DNA of 64,000 bases from Litoribaculum gwangyangense (lineage in GTDB: Bacteria > Bacteroidota > Bacteroidia > Flavobacteriales > Flavobacteriaceae). Under the pieces are notes generated by a model. The model ran no database searches and was not told the origin of the DNA. It worked only from the letters and a program-made list of their open reading frames with translations. This document shows positions 18,489 through 27,333 of the stretch, in pieces (the first letter of the stretch is position 1; each line of letters opens with the position of its first letter). The stretch is from the NCBI RefSeq assembly GCF_039543505.1, contig NZ_BAABJW010000001.1:558001-622000 (forward strand), written 5' to 3'. The translations under genes and the position numbers were made by a program.

Positions 18489-19349
18489 ATGAATTTGTAC
18501 CCTATAAATGCCGGAAATTTTAAGTTAGACGGTGGCGCTATGTTTGGCGTGGTGCCCAAATCTATTTGGGATAAAACCAATCCTGCTGATGCCAATAACA
18601 TGATTGAGCTCACCACCCGGTGCTTACTTATTGAAGATGGTAAACAACTAATCTTAATTGACAATGGTATGGGCAATAAGCAATCTGAAAAGTTTTTTGG
18701 CTATTACCATCTTTGGGGCGAATTTAATTTAGATAACTCCTTAAAGGCCTATGGATTTCATCGTGATGATATCACTGATGTGTTTCTAACACATTTACAT
18801 TTCGATCATTGTGGCGGTAGCATTCAATGGAATTCGGATAAAACAGGTTACGAAACTGCTTTTAAAAACGCCTATTTTTGGAGCAATAAAGCCCATTGGT
18901 TATGGGCAACTCAACCCAATAAACGCGAAAAAGCTTCGTTTTTGAAAGAAAATATTCTTCCTATGGAAGAAAGTGGACAACTAAAATTCACATCCCTTCC
19001 TGAATTGGATATGCTTACTAGTTCTGAGTTGGGCTTTGATGTTTTTTTTGCCAATGGTCATACCGATAAACAAATGATTCCGTTAATTCATTACAAAGGT
19101 AAAACCATTGCTTTCATGGCCGATTTGCTGCCAACCGTTGGGCATTTGCCCTTGCCTTATGTTATGGGTTATGATACTAGACCGCTTTTAACGTTAGATG
19201 AAAAAGAAAAATTTCTTAATCTGGCAGCAGAACGTAATTATTATTTATTTTTAGAGCATGATGCACACAACGAAATCATAACCGTAAAAAACACAGAAAA
19301 AGGCGTGAGATTAAACGCTGTTTATAATACCCAAGATATTTTCAATTAA
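18489..19349 (+). CDS. MBL-fold metallo-hydrolase
   Basis: Metallo-beta-lactamase superfamily hydrolase of 286 residues. The zinc motif HLHFDH occupies residues 102-107 (TH-LHFDHCGG), with a further metal histidine in FFANGHTDKQM and the late aspartate and histidine in FMADLLPT and LEHDAHNE. No signal peptide, so cytosolic. The architecture resembles the AHL-lactonase/quinolone-hydrolase-like branch, but residues alone do not fix the substrate. It sits alone between the SulP gene and a subtilase, on the same strand with gaps of 62 and 27 bases. Confidence 0.88.
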   Translation: MNLYPINAGNFKLDGGAMFGVVPKSIWDKTNPADANNMIELTTRCLLIEDGKQLILIDNGMGNKQSEKFFGYYHLWGEFNLDNSLKAYGFHRDDITDVFLTHLHFDHCGGSIQWNSDKTGYETAFKNAYFWSNKAHWLWATQPNKREKASFLKENILPMEESGQLKFTSLPELDMLTSSELGFDVFFANGHTDKQMIPLIHYKGKTIAFMADLLPTVGHLPLPYVMGYDTRPLLTLDEKEKFLNLAAERNYYLFLEHDAHNEIITVKNTEKGVRLNAVYNTQDIFN

Positions 19350-19376
19350 ATTAAAAACGACTAATTCTAATAAAAA

Positions 19377-20987
19377 ATGAAAACAATTAAAACATTACTA
19401 ACCTCCTTATTATTAACATTCCTTCTTTTTGGCTGTGGTAGTACAGCGCCTATCATATCAACTCCTGTTGAAAATATTGACACCTCGCCTTTAAAAGTTT
19501 CAGATTTAACAGAGGCCGAAAAACAAAATTGGGGACATTTAGACTTGCCTAAAGACACCATACCAGGAATGAGTGTAGATAAAGCCTATGCCGAAATTAT
19601 TAAAAACAGAAAAGGAACAAAGGTTATTGTAGCGGTGATTGATTCTGGAATCGATATTGATCATGAAGACTTAAACGATGTGCTATGGACCAATAAAGGT
19701 GAAATACCTAACAACGGAAAAGATGATGATAAAAATGGCTATATAGACGATGTGCATGGGTGGAATTTTTTAGGAGATGGTTACAACGAACAATTAGAGT
19801 TTGTTAGAATTTTAGCAAGTGGCGATAAAAATAATCCTGATTATGCCAGAGCTGAAGCCGAATATGAAACCGAATATCAAAAATGGTTAGGAAGAAAAAC
19901 ACAATATGACCAAATTTATCAGCAATTAACCAATACCGACGACATATTGGCAAAACACATTGGCAAAAAAGATTACACCAAGGAAGACGTTAATGCCATT
20001 AAAAGTGAAGACCAAAGCATTAACCAAGCAAAACAGATAGCCCAATATATGTTTAGTAATGGAATGGAATCTATGGCTGATGCAAAAAAGGAAATAAGTG
20101 ACGGTTTAGAAAGCATCAATGATCGCTTAAACTACAACCTGAATAAAACCTTTAAAGGTAGAGTAAATGGCGACAACCCAGAGGATATGACAACCAAATA
20201 CTATGGTAATGGCAACGTAAAACCTGTTAAGAAAACAGAAAGTCATGGAACCCATGTAGCTGGTATTATTGCTGCGGAACGCAACAATGGTAAAGGCGCA
20301 AACGGTGTTGCAAATAATGTTGAAATTATGAGTATTAGAGCAGTACCTAATGGCGATGAGTATGATAAAGATGTGGCTTTAGCCATTCGTTATGCTGTAG
20401 ATAATGGGGCGTCTATAATTAACGGAAGCTTCGGAAAAAGTTTTTCGCCTCACAGCGATTGGGTACGTGATGCCATTGCTTACGCTGCAAAAAAAGATGT
20501 GATATTTGTTCATGCTGCAGGAAATGATAGTAACAATGTAGATGTGGAGCCCAATTTCCCAGATGATAATATCAATGGAGAAGAAATATCAGACACTTAC
20601 ATTAGAGTGGGTGCGTTAGCGCCTAAATACGGTTCTGGCATGGTGGCTGGTTTTTCAAATTACGGAAAGCAAAATGTAGATGTTTTTGCTCCGGGAGCGA
20701 GCGTGTATTCAACCACACCTGAAAACGAGTACGACACTAAAGGAGGAACTTCTATGGCAGCACCAGCAGTGGCGGGTGTAGCGGCTTTAATTCGTTCGTA
20801 TTATCCTAAATTAAAGGCGGCTCAAGTAAAACAGGTTATTATGGATTCTGGTTTGGCTTTAAAAACCAAAGTGATTGTTGGTGGAAATAGTAGCGATGTA
20901 AAACCTTTTGCAGATTTGTCAAAATCCGGAAAAATAGTGAACGCATACAATGCCTTAATTATGGCTTCTCAAATGGCCGCCAAATAA
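19377..20987 (+). CDS. Subtilase (S8) lipoprotein with a large insert
   Basis: Secreted serine protease of 536 residues. The signal peptide ends in a lipobox (LLFGC, near residue 21), so it is probably membrane-anchored. Catalytic triad: D89 in AVIDSGIDIDHED, H290 in SHGTHVAGI, S459 in GGTSMAAPAVAG. The spacing of about 200 residues between D and H is far more than the roughly 30-40 of subtilisin. The extra stretch (about 125-270) is charged and helix-rich and may be a coiled insert, as in some Bacteroidota S8 proteins. It is followed 33 bases later by the M1 peptidase, also a lipoprotein, so the pair may digest peptides at the envelope. Confidence 0.92.
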   Translation: MKTIKTLLTSLLLTFLLFGCGSTAPIISTPVENIDTSPLKVSDLTEAEKQNWGHLDLPKDTIPGMSVDKAYAEIIKNRKGTKVIVAVIDSGIDIDHEDLNDVLWTNKGEIPNNGKDDDKNGYIDDVHGWNFLGDGYNEQLEFVRILASGDKNNPDYARAEAEYETEYQKWLGRKTQYDQIYQQLTNTDDILAKHIGKKDYTKEDVNAIKSEDQSINQAKQIAQYMFSNGMESMADAKKEISDGLESINDRLNYNLNKTFKGRVNGDNPEDMTTKYYGNGNVKPVKKTESHGTHVAGIIAAERNNGKGANGVANNVEIMSIRAVPNGDEYDKDVALAIRYAVDNGASIINGSFGKSFSPHSDWVRDAIAYAAKKDVIFVHAAGNDSNNVDVEPNFPDDNINGEEISDTYIRVGALAPKYGSGMVAGFSNYGKQNVDVFAPGASVYSTTPENEYDTKGGTSMAAPAVAGVAALIRSYYPKLKAAQVKQVIMDSGLALKTKVIVGGNSSDVKPFADLSKSGKIVNAYNALIMASQMAAK

Positions 20988-21020
20988 AATTCTTTAAAAC
21001 ACTTTTAAAATCATTTTTAG

Positions 21021-22835
21021 ATGAATCGTTCCTTATTATTAATTTTCTCTGTTTCCCTTTTATGGTCCTGTTATGCTTCAAAAGAAGGTCCTATGGCTTC
21101 CACTCCTGTAGCTATAACCCCTCAGGTGCCTGCTCCTAACTCAAATTCAGGATATTGGCAACAGCATGTAGATTATAAAATGACGGTTGATATGGATGTA
21201 AACACCTATCAATACAATGGAAAACAACAATTGGTGTACACCAATAATTCTCCTGATGTGTTAAATAGAGTGTATTACCATTTGTTTTTTAACGCCTTTC
21301 AACCAGGAAGTGAAATGGATGTGCGTTCCAGAACGATTGCAGATCCAGACCCCAGAGTAGGCGATCGCATAAGCAAACTTAAACCCAATGAAATTGGGTA
21401 TTTAAAAGTAACCTCATTAAAACAAAATGGCGTGGCTTTAAAACACGAAACCGTTGGTACCGTTTTGGAAGTGGATTTAGCTAAACCCATTCAACCCGGT
21501 GAAAGCGTAACCTTTGATATGGATTTTAACGGACAAGTACCTGTTCAAATCCGTCGTTCTGGAAGGAATAATAAAGAAGGTGTGGCACTTTCCATGACGC
21601 AGTGGTACCCAAAATTAGCGGAATACGATTTTGAAGGTTGGCATGCCGACCCCTATATCGCTCGAGAGTTTCATGGTGTTTGGGGAGATTTTGATGTAAA
21701 ACTCACCATAGACAAAAATTATGTAGTAGGGGGCTCTGGTTATTTACAGAACGAAACCACAAACGGAAACAAAAAAACACTCCATTTTATCGCGCCTAAT
21801 GTGCACGATTTTACATGGGCTGCAGATCCTGATTATATTCATGACACGATGCAAGTGCCCAATGGCCCGATGCTTCATTTTTACTACAAGAATACGCTCG
21901 ATGCCGAAAAACAAGAAAGCTGGAAAAAATTACAACCCAAAACCGTTGAATTGATGCAGTATTATTCAGAGCACATTGGAAAATATCCCTACAAGCAGTA
22001 TTCGGTTATTCAAGGTGGCGATGGTGGTATGGAGTATGCCATGTGTACTTTGATTACTGGAAACCGCAGTTTTGGAAGTTTGGTAGGTGTAACGGCGCAC
22101 GAATTGGCTCACACTTGGTTTCAATTTTTATTAGCTTCTAATGAATCAAAACACGAGTGGATGGATGAAGGCTTTACTAGCTATATTAGTGATTTAGCTA
22201 TGAATGACGTGATGAATGAAGGTAAGGACAACCCAACTGTAAGTGCTTACAACGGATACATGTACTTGGCGAAATCTGGAAAAGAACAACCGCTTACCAC
22301 ACATTCTGACAGATATGCTTACAACCAAGCTTACGGTATTTCGGCCTATAGTAAAGGCGAAGTGTTTTTAGCACAATTGGGTTATGTGATAGGAGAAGAA
22401 AATTTAAAAAAAACCATAAAAAAATACTTTACCGATTTTGTTTTTAAACACCCTAAACCATTAGATATTATTAGAACCGCTGAAAAAGTTTCTGGTTTGG
22501 AACTCGATTGGTATTTAATCGATTTTGCACAAACCACCAATACCATTGATTATGGCGTTACATCTGTAGACGATAAAACCATAACCTTAGAGCGTATTGG
22601 TTTAATGCCCATGCCTATTGATTTATCGGTTACATATACAGATGGTACTACCGAAAATTTTTATATCCCCTTACAAATGATGCGTGGTGAAAAACCAACC
22701 ACAGCCACCATTATAAGCGATTGGGCTTGGGCGTATCCCACTTATACGTTTGAGACTTCAAAACCTGTAACATCTGTTGAAATAGACCCTTCGGGATATA
22801 TGGCTGACGTGGATAGAACCAACAACAAAAATTAA
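21021..22835 (+). CDS. M1 family aminopeptidase, lipoprotein
   Basis: Gluzincin metallopeptidase of 604 residues with a lipoprotein signal (SVSLLWSC, Cys near 17). HEXXH is HELAH at 360-364 and the third zinc ligand E383 lies 19 residues on (WMDEGFTSY), the correct M1 spacing. The exopeptidase motif is partly visible as GGMEYAM. An N-terminal beta-sandwich precedes the catalytic domain; the ARM-repeat C-terminal domain of longer M1 enzymes is absent. It would remove N-terminal residues from peptides in the envelope. Its last 38 codons and the following terminator are duplicated at 27334, see the repeat entries. Confidence 0.92.
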   Translation: MNRSLLLIFSVSLLWSCYASKEGPMASTPVAITPQVPAPNSNSGYWQQHVDYKMTVDMDVNTYQYNGKQQLVYTNNSPDVLNRVYYHLFFNAFQPGSEMDVRSRTIADPDPRVGDRISKLKPNEIGYLKVTSLKQNGVALKHETVGTVLEVDLAKPIQPGESVTFDMDFNGQVPVQIRRSGRNNKEGVALSMTQWYPKLAEYDFEGWHADPYIAREFHGVWGDFDVKLTIDKNYVVGGSGYLQNETTNGNKKTLHFIAPNVHDFTWAADPDYIHDTMQVPNGPMLHFYYKNTLDAEKQESWKKLQPKTVELMQYYSEHIGKYPYKQYSVIQGGDGGMEYAMCTLITGNRSFGSLVGVTAHELAHTWFQFLLASNESKHEWMDEGFTSYISDLAMNDVMNEGKDNPTVSAYNGYMYLAKSGKEQPLTTHSDRYAYNQAYGISAYSKGEVFLAQLGYVIGEENLKKTIKKYFTDFVFKHPKPLDIIRTAEKVSGLELDWYLIDFAQTTNTIDYGVTSVDDKTITLERIGLMPMPIDLSVTYTDGTTENFYIPLQMMRGEKPTTATIISDWAWAYPTYTFETSKPVTSVEIDPSGYMADVDRTNNKN

Positions 22836-22858
22836 AATCATTGATTTAATAAAATATA

Positions 22859-22886
22859 AAGCCTCTTTTAAAAGGGGCTTTTTTGT
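22859..22886 (+). terminator. Intrinsic terminator of the M1 peptidase gene
   Basis: AAGCCTCTTTT pairs with AAAAGGGGCTT (one G-T pair), followed by TTTTGTTTCT. The same hairpin is present in the duplicated copy near 27472-27503. Confidence 0.85.
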
Positions 22887-22895
22887 TTCTATAAG

Positions 22896-22926
22896 TTGAC
22901 ATAGAAAAAAAATTCAACTAACTTCG
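22896..22926 (+). promoter_or_regulatory. Bacteroidota-type promoter upstream of the AraC gene
   Basis: TTG (22896-22898), a 20-base spacer, then TAACTTCG (22919-22926). This fits the TTG / TAnnTTYG arrangement of Bacteroidota sigma-A promoters. The spacing and sequence are conserved in the second repeat copy, which supports function. Confidence 0.65.
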
Positions 22927-22951
22927 TTTAACGTTGGGTATAAGACCCTTG

Positions 22952-22970
22952 TGCTGAACTTGTTTCGGCA
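22952..22970. repeat. Small REP-like palindrome
   Basis: TGCTGAA-CTTGT-TTCGGCA: seven pairs around a five-base loop. It resembles the CTGAACTTGTTTCAG-type palindromes often scattered in Bacteroidota intergenic DNA. It is missing from the second repeat copy, so it seems to have been inserted or lost there. Confidence 0.5.
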
Positions 22971-23047
22971 TTTAAACGATTTCATGTCTCTATAGTTGAC
23001 CATAATTAAAAGAAATTGAATATCTGGAATAGTTAGTTCTGTAAAAA

Positions 23048-24037
23048 ATGAAATACTTTTCTGTTAATTTATATAAAAAGATACTTAATTGTGCTATTGC
23101 GGAAGGTATGTCCTTGAAGGATTTTGAGGATTTGCCTATATCGCTTGAAGAGGCTGAAAATTTAAAATTTGTTTCCGCAGATGAACATTTAAGAGCCCAT
23201 GAATTGATTGATGAAAAGCTAAAACCGGGGTTTGCGATTCGGGTTGGTCAACAGATGAAAATAGATGATTATGGTGTACTAGGATTATCATGGAGAACCT
23301 GTGCAAAAGTCAGAGAAATTTTTGATCGTAGTGAGCGTTATTTTAAATTGCTTTCTAATACTTATAATTGGGAAGTAAAAGAAGGTAAAGAAATTTCTAA
23401 TATAATTCTAAATAGAGATGCTAATAGAAGAGGTATGCAACTGTCTTCGGAGGCTAGTTTGTCCGCAACAATGGTAGTGATGCAAGCAATGTCTGAAAAA
23501 AAGGTGTGGCCCATTGAAGTATGTTTCAAACACAACCCTCCCAAAGATTTAAGTAGCTTTGATGAAGCTTTTAAATGCTCTTTAAATTTCAATCAACCAA
23601 AATATTCAATAAGCTACAAAACTCATGACCTGAATTTAAGGACAGCTAAGGCGGACACTAGTATTAATAATTATCTGCTAAAACAAGTTGATGAGCAGCT
23701 TAAAGGAATCAAGATTCCAGGGAGTAAATTTGTTCGTGATGTTGAAGCGCTAATAAAAGATGCTCTCCCAACAGGTATTCCAAGTATCCAATATATCAGT
23801 GATCTTACAGCTATGAGCAACCGAACTTTAACACGCAGACTTTCAGAAGCTGGCGTCACTTATCGTGATTTGGTTAAAAAAACTCAAAAAGAAATAGCCA
23901 AGGAACTGCTGAGGAAAAAATCTGAAAGTATAGGTGAAATAGCTTTCCTAACGGGCTTCTCCGAGCAAAGTGCTTTTAATCGCGCTTTTAAAAAATGGAC
24001 TGACCTTACTCCTACAGAATTCCAAAAAACCATCTAA
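23048..24037 (+). CDS. AraC family transcriptional regulator (OruR/ToxT-like N-terminal domain)
   Basis: 329 residues. The N-terminal part (about 1-190) looks like the arabinose-binding-type domain of OruR-like regulators (VGQQMKIDDYGVLGLSWRT). The C-terminal part (about 225-329) has two helix-turn-helix motifs: YISDLTAMSNRTLTRRLSEA and IGEIAFLTGFSEQSAFNRAF, ending in the conserved WTDLTPTEF. It is preceded by a promoter within the duplicated sequence, and a block of small genes on the same strand starts 103 bases downstream. It probably controls that block in response to a small ligand; this is inference from position. Confidence 0.9.
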   Translation: MKYFSVNLYKKILNCAIAEGMSLKDFEDLPISLEEAENLKFVSADEHLRAHELIDEKLKPGFAIRVGQQMKIDDYGVLGLSWRTCAKVREIFDRSERYFKLLSNTYNWEVKEGKEISNIILNRDANRRGMQLSSEASLSATMVVMQAMSEKKVWPIEVCFKHNPPKDLSSFDEAFKCSLNFNQPKYSISYKTHDLNLRTAKADTSINNYLLKQVDEQLKGIKIPGSKFVRDVEALIKDALPTGIPSIQYISDLTAMSNRTLTRRLSEAGVTYRDLVKKTQKEIAKELLRKKSESIGEIAFLTGFSEQSAFNRAFKKWTDLTPTEFQKTI

Positions 24038-24140
24038 AATTCCATTTTGGCGTAAACTGTCAAAAGGTTGTCTTTAAGTGTCAAAAATCTCTTTTGAACG
24101 CTTCGCAACTTTGTGTCATCAAATTAATTAATACAATTTA

Positions 24141-24500
24141 ATGATGGTAACAATAGAAAAACTTCTAATAGGAATTATAACAACACTTTTAATAAATTCA
24201 ATGAAGAGCTACGAACCAGTTCAAGAGTATAAAGAATTGACGGCACTACAAGTTTCAAGTTACACAGTAAAAGATTCAAAAGCAGAAGCTTTTCAAATTT
24301 TGAATAACAAATGTAACGTATGTCATCGCAAACAGAACAAAAGACGCGTATTCACAATGCAAAATATGGATTCTTGGGTCAATGATATTTATAAGCAAGT
24401 CTATATAAAGAAACGAATGCCCAAGGGAAAAAAAATAAAACTAACCTCTAAAGAGTATCAAGAATTATTAACCTGGATATCATCCACAAAAAATAAATAA
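24141..24500 (+). CDS. Small c-type cytochrome-like heme protein
   Basis: 119 residues. A hydrophobic N-terminal stretch (IEKLLIGIITTLLINSM) may be a signal anchor. The mature part contains one heme-attachment site, CNVCH (near residues 55-59), and a basic segment that includes MPKGKKI, whose methionine could be the distal heme ligand. The CxxCH motif with a downstream MP pair is typical of class I or DUF-type cytochromes c. The stop is followed one base later by the DUF1772 gene, so they are co-transcribed. A periplasmic electron-transfer or sensing role is inferred; the partner is unknown. Confidence 0.7.
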   Translation: MMVTIEKLLIGIITTLLINSMKSYEPVQEYKELTALQVSSYTVKDSKAEAFQILNNKCNVCHRKQNKRRVFTMQNMDSWVNDIYKQVYIKKRMPKGKKIKLTSKEYQELLTWISSTKNK

Positions 24501-24501
24501 A

Positions 24502-24996
24502 ATGGAGCTAAACTTTAAAATCATCGTATTGATGCTAGGCATCTTATTTACTGGACTTACAGCAGGATTGTGTTTTACATGGTCTAATTCCATAACACCC
24601 GGCATTGCCAGATTAAATGACTTAGGGTTCTTGCAAGCATTTCAAGCAATGAATCGTGCCATAATCAATCCAAGTTTTCTTTTTGTCTTTTTTGGACCCG
24701 TCATACTTTTATTTATAAATGCCTTTTTGCATCGCAATTCACATCCGGTAACATTCTGGTCATTTACCTTGGCGGCAATTCTATTTTTCTTGGGTATTGG
24801 TCTTATTACGGTTTTCAAAAATGTTCCGCTAAATGAACTTCTTGACAAAACAGTTTTAGAAAATCTTTCTGAAGTTGATCTTAAAGAACTGAGAGCGAAA
24901 TTTGAAAAACCTTGGAATCGCTGGCACATTCAGCGCACCATAGCCTCTTTTACCTCATTTGCTCTCTTACTAATTGGGCTTATTTACACAAAATAA
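24502..24996 (+). CDS. DUF1772 (anthrone oxygenase-like) membrane protein
   Basis: 164 residues with four predicted membrane segments (about 6-28, 52-72, 82-102, 142-162). The N-terminal GLTAGLCFTWSNSITPG and the central asparagine/arginine in MNRAIINPSF are features of the DUF1772 family, some members of which are described as anthrone-oxygenase-like. The loop with ELRAKFEKPWNRWHIQRT is typical. It sits in an apparent operon with the cytochrome-like gene upstream and another small membrane protein downstream. The substrate is unknown. Confidence 0.8.
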   Translation: MELNFKIIVLMLGILFTGLTAGLCFTWSNSITPGIARLNDLGFLQAFQAMNRAIINPSFLFVFFGPVILLFINAFLHRNSHPVTFWSFTLAAILFFLGIGLITVFKNVPLNELLDKTVLENLSEVDLKELRAKFEKPWNRWHIQRTIASFTSFALLLIGLIYTK

Positions 24997-25033
24997 AAAC
25001 ATAACAATTTTAAAAAATAAAAAACGAAGAATC

Positions 25034-25435
25034 ATGAAACTTTTTAGAACTATAGGTATTGGAATCATTATTTGGATTCTTGGAGTTAGTATTTACATCA
25101 TTTCTTTCTACATCCCAATATTAGAAGACCCAGAACTTCAAGCAAATATTTTCTTGTCTTTAGGAATTCTGCCAATAGTTTGGTTTGGAACAAAACTATA
25201 CTACAGAAAAAAAAGTACTACAAAAGGATACTGGTTAGGGTTAGCTTTCTTTTTAATAGCAGCCGCTATGGATGCACTAATTACCGTACCATATTTAATA
25301 GCTCCGTATGGAGGAACACATTATAGTTTCTTTACTGCCATCAGTTTTTGGCTTATCGGAATAGAATTTATCATAATGACTACAGTGTATTGGTACAACG
25401 TAGTTAAAAGCAGAAGTAATATAGTGAATCATTAG
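25034..25435 (+). CDS. Small four-TM membrane protein (DUF5367-like)
   Basis: An upstream in-frame ATG at 24974 would overlap the preceding gene and add a hydrophilic leader. The start at 25034 (MKLFRTIGIGIIIWILGVSI) is preferred: it gives a protein that begins directly with a membrane helix. The 133 residues hold four hydrophobic segments and conserved-looking YIPILEDPELQANI and PYLIAPYGG. It resembles DUF5367 proteins, which have no established function; the family assignment is from memory and moderate. It lies within the AraC-associated block. Confidence 0.65.
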   Translation: MKLFRTIGIGIIIWILGVSIYIISFYIPILEDPELQANIFLSLGILPIVWFGTKLYYRKKSTTKGYWLGLAFFLIAAAMDALITVPYLIAPYGGTHYSFFTAISFWLIGIEFIIMTTVYWYNVVKSRSNIVNH

Positions 25436-25490
25436 TAAAAAAAATTTCAAATAGTTGAAACACAATTAATATTTAATTAAATCAGAAAAC

Positions 25491-26336
25491 ATGAAAACAG
25501 AAAACATTTTAGTTATTGGCGGAACTGGTAAAACTGGTCGCCGGGTAGTCGAAAATTTAAAGCAATCTGGACACAACGTACGAGTTGTAGGGAGAAAAAC
25601 AAATCCAACTTTTGATTGGGAAAAACCGGGAACTTATGATGCGGCTTTGAAAGATATGGACAGAGCCTATATCGTGTATTATCCTGATTTAGCTGTACCT
25701 GGATCGAGAGATGCGATAACAACGCTAACTGAAAAAGCATTAGAAGCTGGTTTAGAAAAAGTAGTATTGCTTTCAGGAAAAGGAGAAACTGAAGCCGAAG
25801 CCTGTGAGGATATCGTTGCTAATTCAGGCTTAAACTACACTTTAGTGAGAGCCTCTTGGTTTAACCAAAATTTTAGTGAGGGTGCATTTTTAGATTTTGT
25901 ATTGGATGGCGTTGTAGCATTACCTATGCCAGAAGCAAGAATTCCATTTGTGGACGCAGATGATATTGCAGACGTCGTTTCTAAAGTACTAATCGATGAT
26001 TCCTATAACGGACAAACCATAACTGTTACTGGACCTCAAAAAAGAACCTTTAAAGAAGTGGTAGGGATTATGGCTGAAGCTTCCGATAAAACAATTCAAT
26101 TTGTGCCGATTTCAATCGACGAATTTAAAGACGGTATGCGAAAAGCAGGATTACCAGATTCTTACGTATGGCTCTTTGGTTATTTATTCCAAGAAGTACT
26201 AGGGAATCCAGAAAACCAAGAGGTTTCCCATGATGTGGCTGAGGTATTGGGTAGGCCGGCTAAAGATTTTGAAACATATGCTAAACAAACTGCTGCAACC
26301 GGTATTTGGAATGTAGAAATAACTCATGCCCAATAA
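25491..26336 (+). CDS. NmrA-like NAD(P)-binding atypical SDR
   Basis: 281 residues with the nucleotide-binding motif GGTGKTGRRV (near residues 9-18), the pattern GxxGxxG of atypical SDR/NmrA proteins, and a basic RKTN that would favour NADP. The active-site Tyr-x3-Lys of classical SDRs is not evident, as usual in NmrA-like members. It is cytosolic. Members act as redox sensors or as quinone/NADPH reductases. Fifty-five bases separate it from the small membrane protein, and it ends at a hairpin, so it probably closes the AraC-linked transcription unit. Confidence 0.85.
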   Translation: MKTENILVIGGTGKTGRRVVENLKQSGHNVRVVGRKTNPTFDWEKPGTYDAALKDMDRAYIVYYPDLAVPGSRDAITTLTEKALEAGLEKVVLLSGKGETEAEACEDIVANSGLNYTLVRASWFNQNFSEGAFLDFVLDGVVALPMPEARIPFVDADDIADVVSKVLIDDSYNGQTITVTGPQKRTFKEVVGIMAEASDKTIQFVPISIDEFKDGMRKAGLPDSYVWLFGYLFQEVLGNPENQEVSHDVAEVLGRPAKDFETYAKQTAATGIWNVEITHAQ

Positions 26337-26348
26337 TCCATTAAATCA

Positions 26349-26385
26349 GAGGCTCCAACTAACTCTAGTAGGTTTTTGGAGCCTC
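26349..26385 (+). terminator. Hairpin terminator after the NmrA-like gene
   Basis: GAGGCTCCAA pairs perfectly with TTGGAGCCTC (10 bp) around a 17-base loop. Only a loose T-rich tail follows (AATTATATGTTATTTT). Confidence 0.65.
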
Positions 26386-26421
26386 AATTATATGTTATTT
26401 TATATCTAAAATTAGAAAGTG

Positions 26422-27174
26422 ATGATAATTTCCTATCCTTTAATCAAACCAAAATACTATAAATCCCTATTAATAGATTTATTGAATTTTATTAAGTCTC
26501 CTAAAGATAAACCCTCGATAGAGAAAAGCACAACTCACAAAATCTATGATACTGTAGGTCTCTTCTTTATAAAGATAATTTTCTCAATAACATTAGCATC
26601 ATTATTACAGTTTATTTATGAACCTGAAAATCTAACATCAACCAGTATGTCGGAGCGATTTGCCCCAATACTCTTACTTTTAGTTGGTGGGATTATTTTA
26701 CCCATACTTGAAGAAACGACCTTTAGATTGTCGTTAAGGTTTAACCCTATTTATTTTGCGTTAACTTCTGGAACATTTACATATTACATCATTACAAAAG
26801 CAGTTTTTAAAAGCCGATTATCCCTTTTAGATGAAACTTTCTGGTTTCGCATAATAATCGGTATTGCTGTTGTGTTGATTATGTATCTAGTGGGCAGAAC
26901 CAAGAATATAAAAATCATACTACAAAACTACTGGCATAAGCACTTTAGGTCGATTTATTATTTCTCTTGTATAGGTTTCGCTTGGCTACATATTTTCAAT
27001 TTTGAATTGAATCTAATAAATCTTTTATGGTTACCTTTTTTAACCTTACCTCAATTATTTAGCGCTTTTATTGCAGGCTATACCAGAATAGCCTTTGGTT
27101 TTCAATACCCTCTATTATTGCATATGGCAACTAATACGCTATTCCTCTCCTTAACTTTTTTACATCTTGACTAA
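26422..27174 (+). CDS. CPBP (Rce1-like) intramembrane metalloprotease-like protein
   Basis: 250 residues with about six membrane segments. It has the CPBP motif 1 EETTFR (within PILEETTFRLSL), a histidine-bearing helix (FAWLHIFNF), and motif HMATN near the end, the expected order EExxxR / FxxxH / HxxxN/B. The start is either GTG at 26419 or the adjacent ATG at 26422; the ATG is chosen. Members cleave prenylated proteins, process peptides or confer bacteriocin immunity. It follows a terminator and lies just before the second direct repeat, so it is probably part of the same inserted block. Confidence 0.8.
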   Translation: MIISYPLIKPKYYKSLLIDLLNFIKSPKDKPSIEKSTTHKIYDTVGLFFIKIIFSITLASLLQFIYEPENLTSTSMSERFAPILLLLVGGIILPILEETTFRLSLRFNPIYFALTSGTFTYYIITKAVFKSRLSLLDETFWFRIIIGIAVVLIMYLVGRTKNIKIILQNYWHKHFRSIYYFSCIGFAWLHIFNFELNLINLLWLPFLTLPQLFSAFIAGYTRIAFGFQYPLLLHMATNTLFLSLTFLHLD

Positions 27175-27333
27175 TTTTTTAAATAATACCTATTGTAAAA
27201 TATTTGAATTAATATCCTATGTATAACATTTAAAATTAAGTATAACATTTTGAGAAGAATTTCACTTTTTGTTAGAAGTTTAACAAAAAATATTGCAATT
27301 GGATGATCTTTGGGCACTGTTGCCGGTAAAATA

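Larger units (their letters stand above)
22720..22998 (+). repeat. Direct repeat copy 1 (M1 gene 3' end + terminator + promoter)
   Basis: This stretch matches 27334-27591 in the same orientation. The first ~115 bases (3' end of the M1 gene) differ at only three positions by eye. Beyond the stop codon identity falls but the order is kept: terminator hairpin, TTG-N20-TAnnTTCG promoter, then GATTTCAT and TAGTTG blocks. Copy 1 carries an extra small palindrome at 22952-22970. The two copies bracket the AraC-regulator block. Confidence 0.9.

Noticed and set aside
24642..24929. 95-codon minus frame across the DUF1772 gene
   Set aside because: Shadow of a real coding frame; composition is basic and featureless.
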